From Leucobacter chromiireducens (GTDB lineage: Bacteria > Actinomycetota > Actinomycetes > Actinomycetales > Microbacteriaceae), in assembly GCF_003917135.1 (NCBI RefSeq), contig NZ_RPDI01000013.1, forward strand, positions 21,916 to 85,915: a DNA stretch of 64,000 bases. Reading direction: 5' to 3'. Under the pieces are notes generated by a model. It was given only the letters and a program-made list of their open reading frames with translations, was not told where the DNA came from and searched no databases. The position numbers were made by a program, and so were the translations under genes. Positions 23,333-32,537 of this stretch are shown here, piece by piece. Numbering within the stretch: the first letter of the stretch is position 1; each line of letters opens with the position of its first letter.

Positions 23333-26300
23333 CTACCAGCCCTCGGTGAGCACCCGGTCGAGCGCCGCAATCACGAAGTCGGCGCTCTCGATGGTGAGGC
23401 AGAGCGGCGGCTTCACCTTCAGCACGTTCGAGCGCTCGGAGGTGGTGAGCACGATCACGCCGAGCTCGCGCAGACGCTCGCAGATCGCCGCGGCCTCGGC
23501 CGCCGCCGGCTCCATCGTCTCGCGGTCCCGGACGAGCTCGACGCCGAGGTAGAGCCCCTCGCCGTGCACGGGCCCGATGATGCCGTGGCGCTCCGCGAGG
23601 GCGCGGAAGCCGTCAGCCAGGTGCGCGCCAACCACGCGCGCGTTCTCCTGCAGGCCCTCCTCGGCCATCGCGTCGAGCACGGCGATGCCCACCCGGCAGC
23701 TCAGCGGGTTGCCGCCCGCCGAGGAGAAGAACTGGCCCTGCGAGGCGAGCGCATCGGCGACGCGCTTCGAGGTGATCACGCCGCCGATCGGGAAGCCGTT
23801 GCCCATCGGTTTCGCGATCGCGATGATGTCGGGGCGAACGCCCGACTGCTCGAAGCCCCAGAACGAGGAGCCCATGCGCCCGAAGCCCACCTGCACCTCG
23901 TCGGCGATGCAGAGGCCGCCCGCCGCGCGCACGCGCGCGTAGACGTCGGCGAGGTAGCCCTCCGGCAGCATCACGCCGCCGGCGTTGCCGAGCACCGACT
24001 CGCAGATGAAGCCGGCGACGCCGCGCCCCTCGGCGGCAAGCGCGTCGAGATCCGCGCCGAGGTCGGCCGCGTAGCGCGCGCCAACCGTCGCGTCGTCCGC
24101 CGCGCCGCGGTAGGTGCCGCGGAAGCGGTTCGGCACGTCGGAGACGTGCACCCAGTCGGGCCGGTTCTCGAGGGCGTACGGGTTGTCGTACGCGCTCGTC
24201 GTCACCGCGTCGGACGCCATGGTCCAGCCGTGGTACGCCTCGCGGAGCGCGACGACCGTGCGCTTGCCCGTCGCCGCCTGGGCGAGCCGGAGGGCGAGGT
24301 CGACGGCCTCGGAGCCGCTGTTCACGAGCAGCACGGTGTCGAGTTCGGAGTCCGCAGGCAGCTGCGCGAGCAGCCGCTCGCTGTACTCGGCGAGCTCGCG
24401 GAACAGGAAGCGCGAGTTCGTGTTCAGCACGCGAATCTGCCGGTTCACCGCGTCCGCGACGCCCGGGTGGCCGTGCCCGAGCCCCGTCACGTTGTTGACC
24501 ATGTCGACGTAGGCGCGACCCGTCGTGTCGATGAGGTGGTGGCGCCAGCCGCGCTCGATCTGCATCGGGCGCTCATAGTAGCGCTCCTGCGCGCTCGCGA
24601 AGATCTGCTCGCGGCGGGCGAGCTCGTCACCGGCCTCGTCGCGCTGGGCGAGCTCGGGAAGTCCGAGCAGGCCAGCGGGATCGTGGCTGAAGCGCCGCCA
24701 CGCGGCGACACGCTCGGGGACGACGAGCTGCGCGCGGCCGGGCGCTGGGGCCGCGAGCGAGAGGATCGGCGGCTCGGCGCCGGCCGCGGCGTCGCCGCGG
24801 AGCAGGGCAACCGCGAGCGGGCGCGACGCCGACGCGGCCGGAACCTCGCCGAGCGCTGCGCCGGCAGCGAGTTCCTCGCCCTCGGCGAGCCCCGAGGCGG
24901 CGGCGACCCCGTCGATCGAGAGCAGCCAGCCCCCGGCGAGCTCGAGCAGCAGGCCGCGCTCGGACACCGTGCGGACGGTTCCGGCCGCCGGCGCGACGAC
25001 CGGCTGCGCGCCGCCAGCCGGCAGCCACACCTCGGTGCCGAACGGCCAGCTCGCGGCACCGGCTGCCGCGTCCACCACGGTGCGCGTGAGGCGGTACACG
25101 CCGTACGGCAGCACCGCAGCCTGCGCGCCCCCCGCGAACGCCGCGGCAACGAGCGCGTCCTCCGCGTCGGCCGACTGCCACGCGCCGGCGGCCAGCGCCT
25201 CGGACTCGACCCCGGGATCAAGCACGCGCACCTCGCCGCCCACCTCGGGCAGCAGCGTGCTGAGCGGTGCGGCGGTGCTCCGCGCCGTCCCCACACCGGG
25301 GGCCGCGGTGAGCTGCAGCCCAGCGCCGCTCACGGCGCCCTGGAAGCCGAGCAGCGCGAGCACCTGCTCCGTCGCCTCGGCGAGCGGGAGCGCGGTGGCC
25401 GCGTCGAAGATCGCCTGCTCCCCCGCGATGCGCTCGCGCGCGTACTCGTTGTCGCCGTCGATCTCGAGCTGGCGCCAGCCGCTCGCGACCAGCACCGCGG
25501 CGCGGAGCACGATGAGGGGCCACACCGCCCGCGCCTCAGCGGCCGAGAGCGGCGCGTCACGGTGGAACGCGGCGATGAGCTCGAGCACGCGCAGCGGGCG
25601 CTCCGGCTCGTGGTGCAGCATCGAGGACGCCGTGACCGAGAGCTCGGCGACACGCCACCCGTAGGCGAGATCGCCGAGATCCAGCACCGTGTGCGGGTGC
25701 ACGCGGGCATCGTCCCCGGGGAGCCCGGTGACGTTGTCGTCCGTCAGATCACCGTGGATCGCCTGCGTCGGCAGCTCAGCCGCGACCGCGGCGAGGGCCG
25801 TCTGCGCCCGGTTCGCCGCCGCGACCACCCGCTCGCGCAGCTCGGCGTCGGCGATCGCCGGGGCGAGCGCGAGCGTCTGCTCGTGCGCGACGGCCATCAC
25901 CCACATGTGATCCCGCTCCAGCCCGGGGTGCCTGAGCTCGGCGAGCGCGCGCACCGAGGCGGCGGCAAGCGCGCCGAACTCCGCCAGCACGCGGGGTGCG
26001 AAGTAGCCGAGGTCGACCATGGGGGCGCCCGGCGCGAACTCGCTGCGGCGCACGGCGAAGCCGCCCCAGCGCTGCGTCTCCTCGCCGTTCAGCCCGGGCA
26101 GTACTGCGGCGACCGGCACGCCGGCGGCGCGGTACGCCTCGAGCGCGGCGTGCTGCGCGTCTCGCTCGGGATCGGTGAACACCGGGTTATCGACGCGCAG
26201 CACGCTGCGCGAGCCGTCCGCCTCGGTCAGCACAAAGTTGCGGTCCTGATTGCTGCCGAGCTCGGTCGCGACCGCCTCGATCCCATAGCACTCGCGCGCA

Positions 26301-26365
26301 ATCGAGGCCGCGTCGGCCTCGGTAACGTCGGGGCGGACCAGGCCGCCCGTCTGCTCTTCCGTCAT
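23333..26365 (-). CDS. Kinase / degenerate M23 / class III aminotransferase fusion protein
   Basis: A 1010-residue three-part protein. Residues about 1-330 form an APH/choline-kinase-like domain with the Brenner motif HGDLTDDN near 205 and VLDLGDL in the DFG position. Residues about 345-560 correspond to the M23-like middle domain of this family, but the HxxxD and HxH zinc ligands are absent. Residues about 590-1005 form a class III PLP enzyme with NSGSEAVDLALRLA, ADEVQVGFGRMG and the PLP Lys852 in IAKPMGNGFPIGG. Animal relatives of the last part are ethanolamine-phosphate and phosphohydroxylysine phospho-lyases, and the kinase resembles hydroxylysine kinase, suggesting phosphorylation of an amino alcohol followed by phosphate elimination. 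ATG 26365 has GGAG eight bases upstream. Confidence 0.88.
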   Translation of the reverse strand: MTEEQTGGLVRPDVTEADAASIARECYGIEAVATELGSNQDRNFVLTEADGSRSVLRVDNPVFTDPERDAQHAALEAYRAAGVPVAAVLPGLNGEETQRWGGFAVRRSEFAPGAPMVDLGYFAPRVLAEFGALAAASVRALAELRHPGLERDHMWVMAVAHEQTLALAPAIADAELRERVVAAANRAQTALAAVAAELPTQAIHGDLTDDNVTGLPGDDARVHPHTVLDLGDLAYGWRVAELSVTASSMLHHEPERPLRVLELIAAFHRDAPLSAAEARAVWPLIVLRAAVLVASGWRQLEIDGDNEYARERIAGEQAIFDAATALPLAEATEQVLALLGFQGAVSGAGLQLTAAPGVGTARSTAAPLSTLLPEVGGEVRVLDPGVESEALAAGAWQSADAEDALVAAAFAGGAQAAVLPYGVYRLTRTVVDAAAGAASWPFGTEVWLPAGGAQPVVAPAAGTVRTVSERGLLLELAGGWLLSIDGVAAASGLAEGEELAAGAALGEVPAASASRPLAVALLRGDAAAGAEPPILSLAAPAPGRAQLVVPERVAAWRRFSHDPAGLLGLPELAQRDEAGDELARREQIFASAQERYYERPMQIERGWRHHLIDTTGRAYVDMVNNVTGLGHGHPGVADAVNRQIRVLNTNSRFLFRELAEYSERLLAQLPADSELDTVLLVNSGSEAVDLALRLAQAATGKRTVVALREAYHGWTMASDAVTTSAYDNPYALENRPDWVHVSDVPNRFRGTYRGAADDATVGARYAADLGADLDALAAEGRGVAGFICESVLGNAGGVMLPEGYLADVYARVRAAGGLCIADEVQVGFGRMGSSFWGFEQSGVRPDIIAIAKPMGNGFPIGGVITSKRVADALASQGQFFSSAGGNPLSCRVGIAVLDAMAEEGLQENARVVGAHLADGFRALAERHGIIGPVHGEGLYLGVELVRDRETMEPAAAEAAAICERLRELGVIVLTTSERSNVLKVKPPLCLTIESADFVIAALDRVLTEGW

Positions 26366-26484
26366 CGTGAGATCTCCATCTCTGGTGTCGAAAATTGTGT
26401 CGTGCGTGTGTTGGGTGCCGGCGTCGCTCATGCGGGGCACTCGGGCTCGGGTCGTGGGACCACACAAGCCAGCGTCTCTGGCGC

Positions 26485-27090
26485 CTACAGGCGCGTGCGG
26501 ATCTCCTCGGCGAGCGCGGTGAACGCGCGCGTTCGGTGGGACTGCTGATCCTTCTCCGCCGCGGTCATCTCGGCCGCGGAGCGGCAACTCCCCTCTGGCT
26601 GGAAGATGGGATCGTAGCCGAAGCCGCCGTCGCCGGCTGGGGTGCGGAGCACGGTGCCCTGCCAGACCCCGAGCTCGCACACCTCGGAAGCCTCCGCGCC
26701 GTCCGCGCCTGGCACCACGAGCGCCGCGGCGCAGACGAAGCCGGCCGCCCGGTGTTCGTCGGCCATGTCGCTGAGCTGCCAGAGCAGCAGCTCAACGTTC
26801 GCTGTGTCGCTGCGCGCAGGGCCGCCCCAGCGCGCGGAGAAGATGCCTGGGCACCCGCCCAGCACGTCAACGGCGATGCCGGAGTCGTCGGCGATCGCCG
26901 GCAGGCCGGTGTGCTCCGCGGCGGCGCGCGCCTTCAGGAGCGCGTTCTCCTCGAAGCTCGTGCCGGTCTCCACGGGCTCCGGCCCGTCGTAGCCGATGAG
27001 CTCGATGCCCGGGATCAGCGGGCCGAGGATGCGCTGCAGCTCGGTGAGCTTGTGCGCGTTGTGCGAGGCGAGGACCAGCTGCCGGCTCAT
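26485..27090 (-). CDS. rdgB: Non-canonical purine NTP pyrophosphatase (RdgB/HAM1)
   Basis: This cytoplasmic housecleaning enzyme hydrolyses dITP, XTP and similar nucleotides to monophosphates. The 201-residue protein starts with [18 protein letters not shown] (phosphate-binding SHN-K) and continues with [46 protein letters not shown] and the GFGYDPIF motif. ATG 27090 overlaps the rph stop by 4 bp; rph-rdgB coupling is widespread in bacteria. The longer open frame upstream belongs to antisense of rph. Confidence 0.95.
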   Translation of the reverse strand: MSRQLVLASHNAHKLTELQRILGPLIPGIELIGYDGPEPVETGTSFEENALLKARAAAEHTGLPAIADDSGIAVDVLGGCPGIFSARWGGPARSDTANVELLLWQLSDMADEHRAAGFVCAAALVVPGADGAEASEVCELGVWQGTVLRTPAGDGGFGYDPIFQPEGSCRSAAEMTAAEKDQQSHRTRAFTALAEEIRTRL

Positions 27091-27848
27091 GCCGCGCCGT
27101 CCTCGGCGAGCGCGGCGCGCTGCAGTTCGGCGAGCTCGCCGGTGCTCACGACCGCGAGATCCAGCAGGGCGTCGAGCTCCGCGCGCGTGAACGGCACGCC
27201 CTCGGCGGTGCCCTGCACCTCGACGAAGTCGCCGGATCCGGTGACGACGACGTTCATGTCGGTCTCGGCCCGGGAGTCCTCGACGTACGCGAGGTCGCTC
27301 ATCGCGGTCTCGCCGACGATGCCGACCGACACCGCGGCAACGCTGTCGGTGAGCGGCTTCGCGTTGCGCGGGAGGTGCCCCTTCGCGCGCGCCCACTCGA
27401 TCGCGTCGGCGAGCGCGACGTACGCGCCGGTGATCGAAGCCGTGCGCGTGCCGCCGTCGGCCTGCAGCACGTCGCAGTCGATCACGATCGTGTTCTCGCC
27501 GAGCGCCTTCGTGTCGATGATGGCGCGCAGACTGCGCCCGATGAGGCGCGAGATCTCGTGCGTGCGGCCGCCGATCTTGCCCTTCACCGATTCGCGCTGC
27601 ATGCGCTCGTTCGTTGAGCGGGGCAGCATCGAGTACTCGGCGGTCACCCACCCGGTGCCCTTGCCGGCGAGCCAGCGCGGAACGCCGGGGGTGAAGGAGG
27701 CCGTGCAGAGCACCTTCGTGTTGCCGAAGGAGATGAGGGCGCTGCCCTCGGCCTGCGCGCTCCAGCCGCGCTCAATCGTGACGGGGCGCATCTCGGCCGG
27801 GGTGCGGCCGTCCGCTCGGGTGGCTCCAGCTCCTGCAAGCTCGGTCAT
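27087..27848 (-). CDS. rph: Ribonuclease PH
   Basis: RNase PH is a phosphorolytic 3'-5' exoribonuclease that trims tRNA 3' ends. The 253-residue protein has the PH-fold signature: [56 protein letters not shown], and [25 protein letters not shown]. The C-terminus is normal, so it is not the truncated rph known from E. coli K-12. It is followed by rdgB with a 4-bp overlap. The 74-bp gap back to murI is made of repeated GGCGTGGC-like blocks. Confidence 0.96.
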   Translation of the reverse strand: MTELAGAGATRADGRTPAEMRPVTIERGWSAQAEGSALISFGNTKVLCTASFTPGVPRWLAGKGTGWVTAEYSMLPRSTNERMQRESVKGKIGGRTHEISRLIGRSLRAIIDTKALGENTIVIDCDVLQADGGTRTASITGAYVALADAIEWARAKGHLPRNAKPLTDSVAAVSVGIVGETAMSDLAYVEDSRAETDMNVVVTGSGDFVEVQGTAEGVPFTRAELDALLDLAVVSTGELAELQRAALAEDGAA

Positions 27849-27922
27849 GTGCGGGTCCTCTCTCGGGAAATCCTGGGAAACGTCGGGGGCGTGGCATGGC
27901 GGGACGTGGCGGGGCGTGGCGG

Positions 27923-28756
27923 CTAGCTGGGCAGCTGGATCGCGCCGGTCTGCACGCGCTCCACCCGCTCGATGCTGTTGCCGAGCATGCGGCGCGCGAG
28001 CGCGACGAACGCCTCGGTGTCCGGGCCGGTCGACTCGTAGCGCACGGTCGGCTCGCCGGCGGTCGGCGGCCGGAGCATGTCGCGCTGCGTCAGCGTGTGG
28101 AACACCTCGCTCGCGGTCTCCAGGTCGCTCGACACGAGCGCGACGTCCGGGCCGACCACCTGGCGCAGCGCGCCGCGCAGGAAGGGGTAGTGCGTGCAGC
28201 CGAGCACCAGCGTGTCGATGCCCTCAGCGATGAGCGGCGCGAGGTACTGCTGCGCGACCGCGTGCACGCGGGGGCCGCTCGTCTCCCCCGACTCGGCGAA
28301 CTCCACGAAGCGCGGCGCCGCCGCCGAGGTGAGCGAAATCTCTGGGCGCATCGCGAACAGGTCGTCGTACGCGCGCGACTGGATGGTGCCCTGCGTGCCG
28401 ATCAGGCCGACGCGGCCGTTTCGGGTGATCGCTGCCGCGCTGCGCACGGTCGGTGCGATCACCTCGATGACGGGCACGTCGTAGCGCTCGCGCGCGTCGC
28501 GCAGCACGGCGGCCGATGCGGTATTGCAGGCGATCACGAGCATCTTGACGCCCTGCATCACGAGATCGTCGAGGATCTCGAGCGCGAAGCGGCGCACCTC
28601 GGCGATCGGGCGCGGACCGTACGGCGTGCGCGCCGTGTCGCCGACGTAGATCATCGACTCGCCAGGCAGCTGATCCCGGATCGCGCGCGCCACGGTGAGC
28701 CCGCCGACGCCCGAGTCGAACACCCCGATGGGAGCTTCAGGGCTGATCGTGCGCAC
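27923..28756 (-). CDS. murI: Glutamate racemase
   Basis: MurI converts L- to D-glutamate for peptidoglycan. Both catalytic cysteines are present, in [12 protein letters not shown] and [13 protein letters not shown], with [17 protein letters not shown] at the N-terminus and [13 protein letters not shown]. Residue count is 277. Two starts are possible. GGAGGA directly abuts ATG 28762, leaving no spacing, whereas GTG 28756 lies six bases from it; I prefer the GTG. It lies 27 bases after rnhB in the leftward lepB-rnhB-murI-rph-rdgB set. Confidence 0.95.
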   Translation of the reverse strand: MRTISPEAPIGVFDSGVGGLTVARAIRDQLPGESMIYVGDTARTPYGPRPIAEVRRFALEILDDLVMQGVKMLVIACNTASAAVLRDARERYDVPVIEVIAPTVRSAAAITRNGRVGLIGTQGTIQSRAYDDLFAMRPEISLTSAAAPRFVEFAESGETSGPRVHAVAQQYLAPLIAEGIDTLVLGCTHYPFLRGALRQVVGPDVALVSSDLETASEVFHTLTQRDMLRPPTAGEPTVRYESTGPDTEAFVALARRMLGNSIERVERVQTGAIQLPS

Positions 28757-28783
28757 GCTCATTCCTCCAGCTTAGCGGAGCGC

Positions 28784-29449
28784 TCACGGCAGCGATTTGA
28801 TCCAGGTGGCGCGGTGCATCTCGGTGAGGCCGGCCGCGGCGAGCCCCGCGTAGTGCGCCTTCGAACCGTACCCCTTGTTCGAGTCCCAGCCGTACTCGGG
28901 GTGCTCCTCGTGCGCCGCGCGCATGACGTCGTCGCGGTCGACCTTCGCGCGCACCGACGCGGCGGCGACACTCGCGCACGCGCGATCCGCCCCCACCCGG
29001 GTGTGCACGGTGAGCGGGTGCTTCAGGACCGGGCTGAGCCAGTCGTGCGAGCCATCGAGCAGGATCACCGCGTCGTTCACCGGGACCCCCGCCTCGTGCA
29101 GCGTGAGGAGCGCACGGCGCGCGGCCGCGCCGAGCATCGCCGTGATCCCGAGCGAGTCGATCTCCTCGGCGCTCGCGAAACCGACGGCCCCGGCCCCCCA
29201 CTCGCGCACGAGCGGCGCGATCGCGGTGCGACGCTTCTCGCTGAGCAGCTTCGAGTCGCGCAGGCCGGCGGGGAACTCGCGCGTGCCGGCGAGCACCACG
29301 TGCGCGCCGACCGCGACGGGGCCAGCGATCGCGCCGCGCCCGACCTCGTCGAGGCCGATCACGAGCGGGGCGCCGGCCGCGAAGTACGCCGCCTCGACGT
29401 CGAGGGTCGGGTCCTTCGACGGCGGGGCCGCGGCGGCCGGCTCGCTCAC
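28784..29449 (-). CDS. rnhB: Ribonuclease HII
   Basis: RNase HII removes ribonucleotides from DNA and cleaves RNA:DNA hybrids. The 221-residue protein has the active-site motif GLDEVGRGAIAGPVAVGAHV, RDSKLLSEKRR, LLDGSHDWL and VGADRACASVAAASVRAKVDRD, and ends after GSKAHYAGLAAAGLTEMHRATW. The start GTG 29449 overlaps the lepB stop by 4 bp; the earlier open frame is antisense-type sequence inside lepB. The first 20 residues are a Pro/Ala-rich tail. Confidence 0.95.
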   Translation of the reverse strand: MSEPAAAAPPSKDPTLDVEAAYFAAGAPLVIGLDEVGRGAIAGPVAVGAHVVLAGTREFPAGLRDSKLLSEKRRTAIAPLVREWGAGAVGFASAEEIDSLGITAMLGAAARRALLTLHEAGVPVNDAVILLDGSHDWLSPVLKHPLTVHTRVGADRACASVAAASVRAKVDRDDVMRAAHEEHPEYGWDSNKGYGSKAHYAGLAAAGLTEMHRATWIKSLP

Positions 29450-30171
29450 TCGCCGCTCGCCTGGCTCGCCTGCTCGACCCCGGTGAAGGTGCCCTCGGGC
29501 ACGCCGAGCCACGTGAAGCGGTCGAGCGGCCAGTTCAGCACGAACGCGCGGCCGACGATCTCGGACTCCGGCACGAAACCCTTGCCCGGCTGATCCTGGT
29601 TGTAGCGCGAGTCCTTGCTCTGGTAGCGGTTGTCGCCCATCACCCACACGGAGTTCTCCGGCACCGTGACGTCGAAGTCGATCTTCGAGGCCCTGGTCTC
29701 CCCCGGCGGGATCACGATGTACGACTCGTCGAGCGGCACCCCGTTGACCATGACGCGCCCCTCGGCGTCGCAGCACTGCACGCGGTCGCCGCCGACGCCG
29801 ATCACGCGCTTCACGACGTACTCGTTGCTCGTGTCTGCGGCGAGGCCGAGCGTCTGCAGCACCTTCTCGAAGCCGCTCGGCGGGTTCTCCGAGCGCGGGT
29901 ACAGCCACCCGCCCGGATCCTTGAACACCACGACGTCGCCGCGCTGCACGTCCATGACGTTCGGCACCAGCTGGTTCACGAGGATCCGGTCGTTCACCTC
30001 GAGCGTGTGCTCCATCGACTGCGAGGGGATGTAGAAGCTCCGCACGAGGAACGTCTTCAGCAGGAACGACACGAGGAACGCGACGATGAGGATCACGAGC
30101 AGATCGCGCACGAAGCCGACAAACCCGCCCCGTCGCGTGCGGCCGCCCGCGCTGTGCTCAGCCTCGCTCAT
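29446..30171 (-). CDS. lepB: Signal peptidase I
   Basis: LepB cleaves signal peptides of secreted proteins on the outer face of the membrane. The 241-residue protein has a short cytoplasmic tail, one transmembrane helix (residues about 22-42), the catalytic serine Ser52 in YIPSQSMEHTL, the general-base lysine in YVVKRVIGVGGDRV, and VMGDNRYQSKDSR. ATG 30171 follows AAGGAG by seven bases, which decides it over the longer frame. It leads the rnhB-murI-rph-rdgB set, and two hairpins separate it from rplS. Confidence 0.96.
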   Translation of the reverse strand: MSEAEHSAGGRTRRGGFVGFVRDLLVILIVAFLVSFLLKTFLVRSFYIPSQSMEHTLEVNDRILVNQLVPNVMDVQRGDVVVFKDPGGWLYPRSENPPSGFEKVLQTLGLAADTSNEYVVKRVIGVGGDRVQCCDAEGRVMVNGVPLDESYIVIPPGETRASKIDFDVTVPENSVWVMGDNRYQSKDSRYNQDQPGKGFVPESEIVGRAFVLNWPLDRFTWLGVPEGTFTGVEQASQASGE

Positions 30172-30252
30172 GTGCGCTCCTTGCTGTGTGGCCGCGCGAC
30201 GTGCGCGGCGGGGTCCCGCAGCCTCAGCGGGGAAAACTCTCGGGTGAGACAC

Positions 30253-30288
30253 TTCAGGCTCCCATACCCTGGCGGGAGGGAGCCTGAA
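30253..30288 (-). terminator. Second hairpin terminator after rplS
   Basis: A perfect 11-bp stem (TTCAGGCTCCC 30253-30263 with GGGAGCCTGAA 30278-30288) lies between rplS and lepB. With the neighbouring hairpin it likely isolates the ribosomal protein gene from lepB. Confidence 0.6.
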
Positions 30289-30297
30289 AGCGTCACT

Positions 30298-30317
30298 GGC
30301 GTGTCGGCGGACACGCC
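30298..30317 (-). terminator. First hairpin terminator after rplS
   Basis: An 8-bp perfect stem (GGCGTGTC 30298-30305 with GACACGCC 30310-30317) and a 4-base loop begins 19 bases after the rplS stop. No U-tract follows. Confidence 0.55.
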
Positions 30318-30335
30318 GCTGGATCAGTGCGCAGC

Positions 30336-30683
30336 TTACGCGTCGCGCTTCTCCTTGATCTTGGCCTTCTTGCCGGTGAGGCCGCGCAGGTAGTAGAGCT
30401 TCGCGCGACGCACGTCACCGCGGGTGACGACCTCGATCTTGTCGATCGCCGGCGAGTGCACGGGGAACTTACGCTCAACGCCCACCTGGAAGCTGATCTT
30501 GCGAACCGTGAAGGTCTCGCGAACACCCTCGCCGTGACGCGAGATCACAACGCCCTGGAACACCTGAACACGCGAGCGGTTACCCTCGACGATGTTGACG
30601 TGAACCTTGACGGTGTCACCGGCACGGAAAGCGGGAATGTCGCTCTTGAGCGACGCGGCATCGACGTGGTCGAGCTTCTGCAT
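30336..30683 (-). CDS. rplS: 50S ribosomal protein L19
   Basis: The 115-residue protein matches L19 throughout: [57 protein letters not shown] and [22 protein letters not shown]19 sits at the interface of the two ribosomal subunits. ATG 30683 gives the standard N-terminus MQKLDHVD; nine more residues from an upstream ATG are not conserved. Codon use is the most biased of the window, with mostly CTC/CTG and GTC/GTG. The 120-bp leader upstream is GC-rich but I see no known L19 leader motif. Confidence 0.97.
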   Translation of the reverse strand: MQKLDHVDAASLKSDIPAFRAGDTVKVHVNIVEGNRSRVQVFQGVVISRHGEGVRETFTVRKISFQVGVERKFPVHSPAIDKIEVVTRGDVRRAKLYYLRGLTGKKAKIKEKRDA

Positions 30684-30830
30684 GATGTTCTCTCTCTGCG
30701 CCCGCCGCAAGTCGGAACGCGGATATTCAAAGTATGAAGAGGTGTTGGCTCACGGTGTGTGCGGACCCTCGCGGCAGTGCCGCACCGTGGCACAAGGATC
30801 AATTATGCCACATCCCCGCGCGGAGGGGCG

Positions 30831-31382
30831 TCACCGGGCGGCGGCGCGGCGCACCGCATAGCGCGCGGTCGCGAACGCGCCGTTCGTGCCCTGCTCGAGG
30901 AGTTCGAGGTCGAGCCGGCGCGGGAGCAGTGGGCGCCCGGCGCCGAGCGTGACCGGCGCGATCGAGATGTGAATCTCGTCGAGGAGCCCGGCGTCAGCGA
31001 ACTGGCCGGCGAGGTCGCCGCCGCCCACCACCCACAGGTCCCCGCCGTCCGCGGCCGCCAGCATCGCCGCGTGCACGTCACCGACCGGGCCGCGCGCGAA
31101 GCGCACGTCAGCTGGCGCACCGCTCGCCGTGCGCTCGGGCTGGCCGAGCGCCCGAGTCGTGAGCACCCAGGCCGGCATGTCGTAGCTCCACTCGCCATGC
31201 GCGAGCACCCACTCGTAGGTCGTCGAGCCCATCGCGATCGCGCCGATGTCCGCGATGAACGCGGTGTAGTCGTTGCCGCCGCCCGGCGTGAGCTCCTGGG
31301 AGAGCAGCCAGTCGAGCGAGTCGTCGGCGTCGGCGATGAAGCCGTCTAGGGAGGAGGCGACGTAGTAGATCACGCGGGACAT
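30831..31382 (-). CDS. RibD C-terminal / dihydrofolate reductase-like protein
   Basis: A 183-residue protein of the RibD_C/YyaP type, with SRVIYYVASSLDGFIADADDSLDWLL, AIAMGSTTYEWVL and VVGGGDLAGQFADAGLLDEIHISIAPVTLGAGRPLL. These are NADPH-binding reductase features. Stand-alone members are not riboflavin enzymes in general and their substrates are unknown. ATG 31382 follows AAAGGA by seven bases. It lies 73 bp after the AraC/DinB gene in the same direction and may be its target. Confidence 0.85.
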   Translation of the reverse strand: MSRVIYYVASSLDGFIADADDSLDWLLSQELTPGGGNDYTAFIADIGAIAMGSTTYEWVLAHGEWSYDMPAWVLTTRALGQPERTASGAPADVRFARGPVGDVHAAMLAAADGGDLWVVGGGDLAGQFADAGLLDEIHISIAPVTLGAGRPLLPRRLDLELLEQGTNGAFATARYAVRRAAAR

Positions 31383-31455
31383 GGTGCGGTCCTTTCGGGA
31401 GGGGTATCGGGTGTCTGCGGGCTTGGGGCTTGGGGAATCAGTGGGGTTGGGCGGT

Positions 31456-32436
31456 TCACCCGGCTTCCCCGCGCCTGGCACGGAGCCAGAGGATCGGGTC
31501 GCCGGCATCGCGCGCGAGTCCGTGCTCGGCGAGCATGCCGCGCGCCAGTTCCCTGCGGTGCGCCGCGTAGTGGAGCACGTGCGCGATGACGCCGCCGAGC
31601 TGGAAGCTCTCCGGCGGGACGCAGAGCGCGTCGATCACCCGGTCGTGCCAGCTCCCGCTCCGGGTGATGTCGCGGACGCGGGCGATCCAGGCCGCCGACG
31701 CCACCGCGTGCCGCTCGGCGAGCTCCGCCAGCAGCGTGGGTGAGCCGAGATCCGGCTGTGCCGGTGCCGTGTGTCCGGCGAGCACCGCGAGCCACACCTC
31801 CTTGGCGGTCACGAGGCCGGCGAGCACCGCCGCGATGCTCGGCTCGTCGCCAGACCAGTCGAGCACGCGCTGCCCGGGGCGCTGCGCCTGGGTGATCGCT
31901 GCCGCGGGCAGCGTTGCCGCGAACGCGATCAGCTCGGCCGTGTCGTCCGCGTCGTGGAGGAGCTGCTGGTCGAGGATCGGGAGTTCCGGCGCGGCGGGCG
32001 CGGGGCTGCGTGACCCGAGACTAGACAGTCCGGAACTGCGCTGCTCGGGGCTGCGCGACTCCTCGATCCAGAGCGACATCGGCGGGTGGAAGTGGATGCC
32101 GTTCGCGCTCGGCAGCCAGTGCCCAGCGGGGCGCGTGCTCGGTGGGTGCCCGAACGCACGCGCGTATGCCCTGCTGAATCCCGCCGCGGAGTCGTAGCCG
32201 GCCGCGAGCGCCGCGTCGATCACGCTCGCCCCGCCACGCAGCTGCCACGCCGCGCGTTCGAGGAGCACGCGTCGCCGCAGCGCCGCTGGCGACTCGCCAG
32301 CCCCGGCCGTCACCGTGCGCGCGAAGTGGAATCGGGAGGCGTGCGCCGCACCGGCCATGTCGTCGAGGGTGCGGTTGGGCTCGTCGAGCACCGCGTCGAG
32401 CAGCTCTCGCAGGCGATCGGGCTCAGCTTCGGTCAT
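31456..32436 (-). CDS. AraC-type helix-turn-helix protein with DinB-like domain
   Basis: A 326-residue two-domain protein. The N-terminal 100 residues form an AraC/XylS DNA-binding domain (LDDMAGAAHASRFHFARTVTAGAGESPAALRRRVLLERAAW, then IDAALAAGYDSAAGFSRAYARAFG). The C-terminal part is helical and DinB-like, with His residues positioned for a metal site (VLHYAAHRRELARGML). AraC domains normally sit at the C-terminus of regulators, so the reversed order is notable though seen in actinobacteria. It is divergent from recQ across 101 bp. Confidence 0.78.
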   Translation of the reverse strand: MTEAEPDRLRELLDAVLDEPNRTLDDMAGAAHASRFHFARTVTAGAGESPAALRRRVLLERAAWQLRGGASVIDAALAAGYDSAAGFSRAYARAFGHPPSTRPAGHWLPSANGIHFHPPMSLWIEESRSPEQRSSGLSSLGSRSPAPAAPELPILDQQLLHDADDTAELIAFAATLPAAAITQAQRPGQRVLDWSGDEPSIAAVLAGLVTAKEVWLAVLAGHTAPAQPDLGSPTLLAELAERHAVASAAWIARVRDITRSGSWHDRVIDALCVPPESFQLGGVIAHVLHYAAHRRELARGMLAEHGLARDAGDPILWLRARRGEAG

Positions 32437-32537
32437 GTATCGAGTCTGCCCTGATCGGCGCATCACCGCATGACCGATCTTGCGCTTCTGACCGGGCCGC
32501 GGACGCGGCTGTCAGTGGCACCTGAGAGGATCGACGC

